64,000 nt of DNA from Monarcha castaneiventris obscurior (Eukaryota > Chordata > Aves > Passeriformes > Monarchidae), in assembly GCA_026261815.1 (NCBI GenBank), contig JAMPIT010000894.1, positions 53,383,147 through 53,447,146 of the forward strand, given 5' to 3'. Below are positions 56,797-64,000 of this stretch, piece after piece. A model generated the notes under the pieces. The model searched no databases, had not been told where the DNA came from, and saw nothing but the letters and a program-made list of their open reading frames with translations. Numbering within the stretch: position 1 is the first letter of the stretch; each line of letters starts with the position of its first letter. The translations under genes were made by a program, and so were the position numbers.

Positions 56797-59700
56797 TCAG
56801 CGGAACCGCCGCTCCTCCCACACATATCGCTTCCCGGCTGGAACCTTGCGGAAGAACAGGCTGTTGCCTCGGCTCATGTTGCCCTGGAAAGGGAAAACGA
56901 CTATGGAGGGGCCACACGAGGTCCAGGGTGGCCCCTCCAAACCACATGGGGCTCCCACCTGGCTCCTCTCCGTGTCCCGGTGCGTCCCGGTGTATCCCAG
57001 CGCATCCCAGCTTCAGCACTTACCTCCCTGTGCAGCTGGCTCCAGCAATCCAGCCAGGAAGAGTAAGTGGGTGCGTAGGGAAGGAGACCCCCGGCCAACC
57101 TGGGGAAGGGATGAAAGACCCACCGGGAATGATTCCCACAGGGAATCATTCCCACCCGTGGAGGTGGGACCCATTCCCTCCATGGCTCCACACTGGGTTG
57201 AACCCCAAAATGACCTTTTCCCAATTCAGCCAAGGAGGGATCAACCCTGTGGAGCGCTGGAAGCACCTTTTCCATCTGGGAATTTTGGAAAAGTGGTTCC
57301 AGGAGCTGATCTGGGGCAGGGGGACGCAGGTGTCAGTGGGATTAGGGACTCACCCGCAGTTGTTCACGGCCATCAGGTTGGAGACCAGGACAAAGGGGTA
57401 TGTCAGCATGCTGGCAAAGAACTGCAGGAAAAGCGGGGATCAGTGGGACGTTCCCTCTTCCCTCCACATGGGGAGAACCCCTGGGAGTTACACCCCAGGG
57501 AGGGCATCCACTCCTGCCACCTCCACAGGGTCACATGCGTCCTCCACGGAGCATCCCTTGGCCTGTGGGCTGATCCGGCTGATCCCAGCCTGGCTCTGTC
57601 CCCACCCCAGCAGCTGCAGGATTCCAGAAACACACCACTCCCTAGGGAAAGGATCCACTTCCCGCCCGTGGCTGTACTCACCCCAGTGACTGCCTGCGAG
57701 TAGCTCTTCATCTCGGTCATGGTGGAGACCTGCGAAAGGAGCGGCAGCACCTGAATCCCCCCAAACGGGGCCGTGGCTCCCAGAACACCCCTGGAGCTGC
57801 CCCCCACCAGCTCCCGGCACCCCGGAGCGGAGCCTACCCCGTTCTCCAGCGCGTAGGTGTTGATGAGGTAGGCCAGCATGTTACACAGCCACAGGGAGAG
57901 GATGTCCCCGAGGAGCCGCGGGATGAGGCCGCTGCAAGGGAAGAAACAGGGGGAATGTCGGCTGAGAGCTCAGATCCGGCTGTGGGAGAGCTGGGAACAG
58001 CTGGTTTGGGACAGGGGGTGGCTGTTCCCACAGCAGCCAGGTGATGGCGGAACAGCCAGCCCTGGGAGCAGGGATGCTCGGGTGAATGATCCGGAGCTGC
58101 TGGAGGGATCCAAGACACTCCCAAGAAGAGTTCAGGACCTTTCCACTGACGTCACCCCTGCCATGCCCCTCCCTGCCTTCCCAGCACTCACGCGAAGAAT
58201 CCCAGGATTCCCTCTTCCCGGTAGATTGTGGTGAAGGCGCTTAGTGTCCCGCTGGGATAGAGAGGAAGAGGAGGGATAATGTCAGAGGGATCCCAGGATC
58301 CCAAGCCCCCTGGAGCGCCCAGAGCCCCCCAGGCCATACCTGTACTTGGTCTCACGGCCGATGAACTGCACCATGCAGCGCAGGGTGATCACTGTGGGGA
58401 CACGGGAATGACACGGGAATGACACGGGAGCCATGGGAGGCACCTGGCCCTGCCCCCCCTGGGTGGTCCCCTGGGATGGAGGAGCACCTACCGTGGAAGG
58501 GGTGGGTGATGAGGGTGGCAGCGGAGCGTGCAACCATCTCCCGGGAGGTCTGGGAACAAAGGGAGTGTCACCGGGAGGGGACGGGGATGGGACATCCCAG
58601 CGCCTTCCTCCTCCTCCTCCTCCTCCTCCTCCTCCTCCTCCTCACCTCCTTGAGCACCTGCTCCAGCGAGGACACTGGCTCCTTCTTGCTGGCTGCACGC
58701 TGGAGGAGGAAGCAGGAGTCAGGTGGGAACAGCCCCCCGGAGAGGGGACGTTGCCCCAGGGTGGGGTTGGAAGCTCCTGGCCCACAGGAGCACTCCAGAT
58801 GCAGGGCTGGGGCTGTCCAAGGTGGGGGGGCGTGGGGAGGAGGGAGGGAGGGAAGAGAGAAGGGAGGGAAGGAGGGGAGGAGGAGGAAAGGAAGGAGGGG
58901 AATAAAAGGAAAAAGAAGGAGGGAAGGAATGGAGAAGAGAAAATGGAGAGAAGAACAGAATGAAGGAAAGAGGGAAGGAGAGAGTGAAGAGGAGGAGGGA
59001 AAGAAGAAGAGAGGGAGAGAAAGGAGAAGGGATGAATAGAAGAACAGAGAAATGGAAAGGGGGAGAAAGGAGGAGACAGGGATGTAGGAACTGATAAGGA
59101 ACAGAAGGGAAGGGAAGGGAAGGGAAGGGAAGGGAAGGGAAGGGAAGGGAAGGGAAGGGAAGGGAAGGGAAGGGAAGGGAAGGGAAGGGAAGGGAAGGGA
59201 CTCTGCACCCACCTCAGCCTGCTCAGCCTCCTGGTACCGCTGTGGAGCAAAGGGCAGGGTCAGCCCAGGGTCAGCACTGCGTGGGGAGCCAGGGGGTGCC
59301 GGTGCCCCCTGCCCCGGCGGCAGAACCCCCGGTTCCCGCTGCGCCCCGGGCCCGGCGCCCCGCCCGTGCCGGTACCTGCAGCACTTTGCTGTGCACCACA
59401 GTGCCGATGGCGCTGGAGCAGAGGCGGGGGGCGAGGCCTTTGAAGAGTCCCGCTCTCCCGTCCACCTTCACGATGTGTTTGGCTGGGGACAGCGGGGACC
59501 GTCAGCCCCGGGCGGGCCCCACGGCGGCACCGGGACGGCCCCGGGACGGCCCCACCGGGGCGGACTCACCGTAAGAGAAGAGGCCGGGCAGCTGGTATAC
59601 CTGGCGGCCGAAGATGTTCCTCCCCAGGGTGGGCGGCAGCGGCTCGTAGCCCACCTGCAGCGGGGACGGGAAGGCTGTACCCCCCACGCGGCCGGTACCG

Positions 59701-59829
59701 AGCCCGGTACCGCCCTCCCGACCCCGCCATCCCCGCCCTTACCTGCACCAGCACCTTCACGTACATGAGCGGCTGCGAGAGCACGGTGAGCCCCGAGCCC
59801 AGCAGCACCTGCGAAGCCGCGTCCGCCAT
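56797..59829 (-). CDS. MTCH2: Mitochondrial carrier homolog 2
   Basis: MTCH2 is a mitochondrial outer-membrane protein of the SLC25 fold. It inserts tail-anchored proteins and is a receptor for tBID. About 13 small exons run from 59829 ([20 protein letters not shown]) to the stop at 56797-56799. Recognisable parts: [20 protein letters not shown] (about 59575), [20 protein letters not shown] (about 59400), [15 protein letters not shown] (58500), [17 protein letters not shown] (58340), [12 protein letters not shown] (58200), [19 protein letters not shown] (57900), SYSQAVTG (57690), [19 protein letters not shown] (57390) and [19 protein letters not shown] (56870). The carrier PX[D/E]XX[K/R] signatures are degenerate, as is normal for MTCH2. 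The last ten residues differ from the mammalian C-terminus. It is adjacent to AGBL2, as in mammals. Confidence 0.96.
58607..58643 (+). repeat. (TCC)n trinucleotide microsatellite
   Basis: About twelve CCT/TCC units lie in an MTCH2 intron. Confidence 0.95.
58830..59200 (+). repeat. Polypurine tract with (AAGGG)n microsatellite
   Basis: About 370 bases are almost pure A and G on the plus strand. The first part is irregular (GGGAGGGAAGGAGG-like). The last part, 59105-59200, is a clean GGGAA pentamer array of about 19 units. It lies in an MTCH2 intron, so the MTCH2 transcript contains a long polypyrimidine stretch. Confidence 0.95.
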
Positions 59830-59997
59830 GGTGCCGCCCCGGCGTCTCGGCGCGGAAGGACACGGCCGCCGCGGCCGCCGCTTTCCGCCCCTGCGGCTCC
59901 GGTACTTCCGGCGCCGCCGTGACGCACCTTCCGCTCGCTAGGGGGCGCTGCGGGAGCGCGGCGGCGGCCGTGGAAACGCCCGGGGGCGCGCGGGGCT

Positions 59998-60011
59998 GTT
60001 GCCACGGCAAC
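59998..60011. promoter_or_regulatory. X-box (RFX site) at MTCH2 promoter
   Basis: GTTGCCACGGCAAC matches the RFX X-box. It lies about 170 bases upstream of the MTCH2 start, in the CpG island between MTCH2 and the 3' end of AGBL2. Confidence 0.6.
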
Positions 60012-60271
60012 GGGGCCTGCGGGGCTGCGGCAGCCACGGGGCCTGAGGGGGACCGGGAGGGACCGGGGGCACAGCGCCGTGACAGGGCCGAGGAGACGCC
60101 AGCGTGGCAGAGTTAAAGTGACACCACATCCCTAGAGCCCACGGGAACACCGTGGTGGCCCGGGCTGGGGGCCGGCAGAGTCTGGCCAGGCTGGGGGACA
60201 AGGGGACCGCTGAGGGGGACATCACAGTAAGAACAGGCAGCAGCCGGCAGGGACATGGAGGCGGCAGCATC

Positions 60272-60277
60272 TTTATT
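60272..60277 (-). terminator. AGBL2 polyadenylation signal
   Basis: The minus strand reads AATAAA, downstream of the last recognisable AGBL2 coding sequence. Confidence 0.7.
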
Positions 60278-60436
60278 GCCGAGCACAGGCGCAGCAGCGT
60301 GAGGCCACTGCAGGGACGGCGAGGGGACGCACCCTGTCCCTGGGCCTGCGCCTGCCCCGCTGCCAGGATGGGGCCGGGATCGCTCCCACGGCTGGATCCC
60401 GGGAGGAGCCACTGGTGGCACCACGGTGGCCGGGGC

Positions 60437-63400
60437 TCAGCGGTGGCTGGCGGTGTGTCCCAGCACTTGTACGACTGCCCAGCGGACGCCTTCCCGTGGT
60501 GGCACAGCGGCCATTCCCTGTTTCAGGTGCCCTGGGAAAGGTGACGCTGGAGCTGGCTCTGGGCTTCTCCCCCGCACTGCCACCTCCACTCTGGACACCG
60601 GGAAGAACTGGATGCCTGCGGGTCCCAGCCTGGGTGGCACAGGAGAGGGGTCAGACCCACCTGAGGGGTGGGACAGCACTGGGGACAAGTGTTCCTGCAG
60701 GACTGTCCCCTCAGGGGCCAGATGGACTGCGGTGGCTCCAGGCTCACCGGGATGCTGGTGTGGCTCCGGTTTGCCCGGCGCAGGGAATTCCTCACTCTCC
60801 GTCTCTGCAGCCGCTTCCTCCTGCGTGGCTCCATCTGTGCCGGGTGGTAAAGTGGCACTGGGACATACGCACCCTCTGTCACCTTGTTCCACCCTGCCTC
60901 TGCGTCCCTCCCACCTCCAAACTGGTGGCACGTGGGGACTCACTGGCCGGTCAGGGCTGTGGAAGTCATCTGGGATCCCGTCGGACACAGAGCTGTCAGA
61001 GCCGCTGGTGCTGCTGGGGGAAAGAACCACCTGCAGCCCCCAGTGGCACCACGGGGTGACCGGGGGTGACAGCGGTGATGTACCTGGACTCAAGCTCTGA
61101 AGGGGACACATCGCTCCAGCTGCCCCCAGATCCCGGCTCACGGCCCATCTGCCGCCGCAGCAGCGCATCCGCCTCCGCCAGGCACTGCTGGAGCTGCAGG
61201 ACAGCACCAGTGTCACCACGGCCCCGCGGCACCAGGGCACCCCGGGCCAGGTCCGAGCCACACCTTGGCGGGTGCGGGGTCGCAGAAGTCGAGCAGGGTG
61301 TCACAGAGGAGGCGGCCCAGTGACTTGAGGTCCTCCACATTGAAGTGGGAGCTCCTCCCGCCTGGAGGGGACAGGGAAAAGGAAACAAGGACAGCTCCCC
61401 AGCCTGGGACCACCCCCCTGGCACCATCCTCACGGCCGTGGCAGGCTCTCACCCAGTGTGGAGCCACTGAAAGCGACCTCCAGGGTGTAACTGTGGGAGA
61501 CGCCCAGGCGCCACATGGAGACCCGGCCTGTCCCCTCTTTGTTCTTCTGCACCTGGAACTTGCAGCTGGTGAAGGAGAACTGGGGGGCCCCAGGGTCAGT
61601 GGGGTCCCAACGCACAGGGACAGCTTGGGAAGTGGCACGGGGGGTGCATTCCCGCTGTCACCACAACGCGTGGCTCTGAGGCGTCTCTGTCCCACCTTGT
61701 CGGGGGCGTTTTTGCTCAGCATCAGGGGGAACACACGCTGCCGCAGCCGTGTCCCGGCCCCGTCCCCGCCGGCGTCGCAGCCGTACATGAAGGCGTTGTT
61801 CTTCCGGCTGTGCCCATGGAAGTCGCAGTACAGCACCACCTCCCGCTCCGCCAGCACCCTGCACGCATCAGGATATGGCAACCAGCACCACCGCAGGAGC
61901 GGCCCTGTCCCACCGGCTCCCCGCACCCGCCTCACCTCTGCACCATGGCCCGCAGGTGCCACACACCAGGGAAGGAGCCAGGAAGCGCCGTCCCGTAGGC
62001 CCTGTTGGGATCCCGTCCCGCCAGGGAGCAGCGGGAGTTGCCCACCACCACCCCGTCGGGGTTGAGCATCGGCACCACCTTGAAGACAAAGAGGCGGCGC
62101 AGGAGCCGCGCGTCCACGTGGGCGCTCAGCAGGAAATCGAGGAATCCCCTCATGGCCCAGGAGCTGCCGCTCTCGCCGGGGTGCACTCGGGCACTCGCCA
62201 CCACCACCCGCTTGCCGGCCATGCTGCCAGGGCTGGTGATGGTCAGCAGGTACACGGTGTTGCCGGCCAGGCTGCGGCACAGCGCCTGCACCGCGCAGTA
62301 CCGCGAGCGCGCCGGGTCGGCCGCCAGCGCGCACAGGTAGCGCTGCAGGTCCGAGTAGGTGTAGGGGTAGCAGGAGGCGAAGAAGCACGTGTCCCTGTCG
62401 TGCGGGAAGCGCACCGTCCAGCTCAGCCGGAACGCCGGCGGCTCCCCCGCGCTGCCACGGTAATAGCGGACGTCGTTCCCAACCCGGCGCCAGCCAGTGC
62501 CGCGGCTACGGGCATCCTGCTGGGAGTAGAGCAGCGGCCGCAAGCCCTGGCCGTAGAGGCTCTTGGGCTTGGCCATGTTGGCGATGGTGAAGCGGTAGAG
62601 CGGCTCCTGCCGGGTGTTTTGGACACGGAAGTAGAACCACTGGGTGTGCTTGGCTGTGTACAGATCCGGCCGCAGTGTCAGCACGTATTCATAGGGACCC
62701 CTGTGTGGAGGGAAGGGCCCTGCTCTGGATCTGGGCCTGACACGAGAGGCCCCGTGCCCCCTGGCCCCTCTCTTACACCTTGATGACCTTCTGGAGGTTC
62801 CCGCCCTCAAAGCGGGACTCGAAGAGCAGCGTGGTGTCCTGGGGACTCTTCAAGGGGGCTGCTGGTGAGGAGAGGGGCCCCGGGGCCCCCCTGACCCGAG
62901 CACAGGTAAAGCAGGAGCCTTGGAGCACTGCAGGGGGAGCAGGGACGGTGGTGGAGGTCTGGGGAGAGCAGAGGCACCCAGAGGTGCTGCCCGTTCTCCG
63001 GTACCTGGGCTGGAGTGGTAGACAACGGTGCCCTGCTCCTCGCCGAGGGTGTCTGGGGCCTGCTCCAGGCCCATGGGTGGGCAGAAGGGCTCCGGTTCAG
63101 GGGGGACCCACTCTGGGAGAGGGAGGGACACAGAGACAAATGCCATGGGTGCAGCGGGTGTCTGGCACAGGGGTGAGGTGGGGGACAGCTGGAGCGTATC
63201 CGCTCACCGATGTGCTCAATTGTCTCCTGGATGACTTCACACTCCACAGGCCAGCGGGGAGGAGAGAGGAACAGAGCCTGTGGTTTTCCTAGAGACCTCC
63301 AGGGCTGCGTTGAGGGGATCGGCCTGCTCTGGTGGGATGTCTGCTCCACCACCCCGGGGGCTGCAAGAGCATCGGGAAGGCTGGGGGTCCCCAGTATGGT

Positions 63401-63865
63401 TGGGGTAGGGGCATCCCCCAAAACCAAGGCAGGGACAGAGAAAGGCCCTCCCACCACACTCACCGTGCTGGGAGGACACAGTTCTGGGGGGCTCTAAGGG
63501 GCTACAGGGTCTCACTCACGGTTTGGCTCATGCCCAGGACCTCGCTGCCAGCCAGGGCTGGTGCTGCGTGTGGTGGTGGATGCCTTGGGATGCTGCCCGG
63601 AGGGGTCCCCCGAGGACATGGCAGTCTCTTCCTTGCCCGTCTTCTGGTCTTGGGAAGAACAGTGCTGCAGCCAGGGCGCCGGAGGGGACACAGCCAAGGG
63701 ACAGGAGGGGACACCCCACCATGGCCAGGGCTCACCTCGGAAGTAGCCATAGAAGCGCAGGTGGGTGCGGATGAATCTGTCATAGGGCTTCAGGAGCTGT
63801 CCCCCACCAAACCCCCCAGGAGCCCCCTCCCCTCCCTGGGCAGCACGGCGCCCTGCGGGCTCCAT
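60437..63865 (-). CDS. AGBL2: Cytosolic carboxypeptidase 2 (tubulin detyrosinase/deglutamylase family)
   Basis: AGBL2 (CCP2) is an M14D metallocarboxypeptidase that trims tubulin C-termini, notably in cilia. The N-terminal exon 63736-63865 reads MEPAGRRAAQ and then LLKPYDRFIRTHLRFYGYF. Exon 63208-63360 ends PRWPVECEVIQETIEHI. The 765-bp exon 61936-62700 carries the CCP N-domain (HTQWFYFRVQNTR) and the catalytic HPGES (zinc His and Glu), with AGRDPNR for substrate binding. Exon 61696-61858 has CDFHGHSRKNN, which supplies the second zinc His. Exon 61453-61580 has SMWRLGVSHSYTLEVAF with the general-base Glu. Then come SLGRLLCDTLLDFCDP, SGGSWSDVSPSELES and STSGSDSSVSDGIPDDF. The C-terminal tail is short and unlike mammals; the stop is uncertain (60437 or 60523). 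The start is also uncertain. Confidence 0.92.
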
Positions 63866-64000
63866 GGCTGCGAGAGCTCCAGGAGACCCGGAACAGCAGT
63901 GGCAGTGCCAAGGACGGGCTGGGACGTGGTTGCTGAGCTACAGGGAGGAATGGGGCGGTCCTGGAGCAGAGCTGGGAAAGGAGCCAGAGGGATTTCACAG
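63866..64000. other. Right edge, upstream of AGBL2
   Basis: This is the upstream flank or 5' UTR of AGBL2. Nothing further is recognisable before the window ends. Confidence 0.4.

Overview
The window is nuclear DNA from a bird, probably a passerine. Genes have many short exons with GT/AG introns and CpG-rich promoters. CR1 LINE fragments with the avian 3' end are scattered through it, and two copies of an avian-type retroviral LTR sit between duplicated genes. Gene order on the right (AIP, PITPNM1, CDK2AP2, CABP2, NDUFV1, NUDT8) matches human 11q13. MTCH2 and AGBL2, which follow, are neighbours on human 11p11.2.

Layout. 1-6 kb: mostly non-coding, with one CpG-rich island, a possible tiny minus-strand first exon, and CR1 remnants. 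6.05-9.84 kb (+): an NLR innate-immune sensor with FISNA-like, NACHT and LRR regions. 10.2-31.2 kb: the accessory core, three tandem copies (A, B, C) of a minus-strand transmembrane receptor gene with group-B scavenger receptor cysteine-rich (SRCR) domains, of the WC1/SCART/CD163 type. Each gene has a signal peptide, seven SRCR-like exons, a membrane segment and a tyrosine-rich tail. Copies A and B are each followed by a broken copy of the NLR 3' end and an LTR, so the duplicated unit was NLR 3' end plus SRCR receptor.

Most of the three SRCR genes is nearly identical, but two places differ sharply. One SRCR exon carries an in-frame 33-bp repeat encoding an N-glycosylation sequon, present 3, 6 and 1 (degenerate) times. 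Another exon, a degenerate SRCR domain with a helical or acidic insertion, is strongly divergent between copies while both neighbouring exons are almost unchanged. This is the most novel signal in the window.

32-64 kb: compact housekeeping and signalling genes. They are AIP (+, co-chaperone), PITPNM1 (-, lipid transfer and Golgi signalling), CDK2AP2 (-), CABP2 (-, EF-hand Ca sensor), NDUFV1 (+, complex I 51-kDa flavoprotein), NUDT8 (-, Nudix hydrolase), MTCH2 (-, mitochondrial outer-membrane carrier homologue) and AGBL2 (-, tubulin carboxypeptidase). Between and within them are GC-rich minisatellites, microsatellites, CR1 fragments and recognisable promoter motifs: X-boxes, cAMP-response elements and palindromic E-boxes. 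All calls come from reading translations and splice sites by eye; no database search was run.
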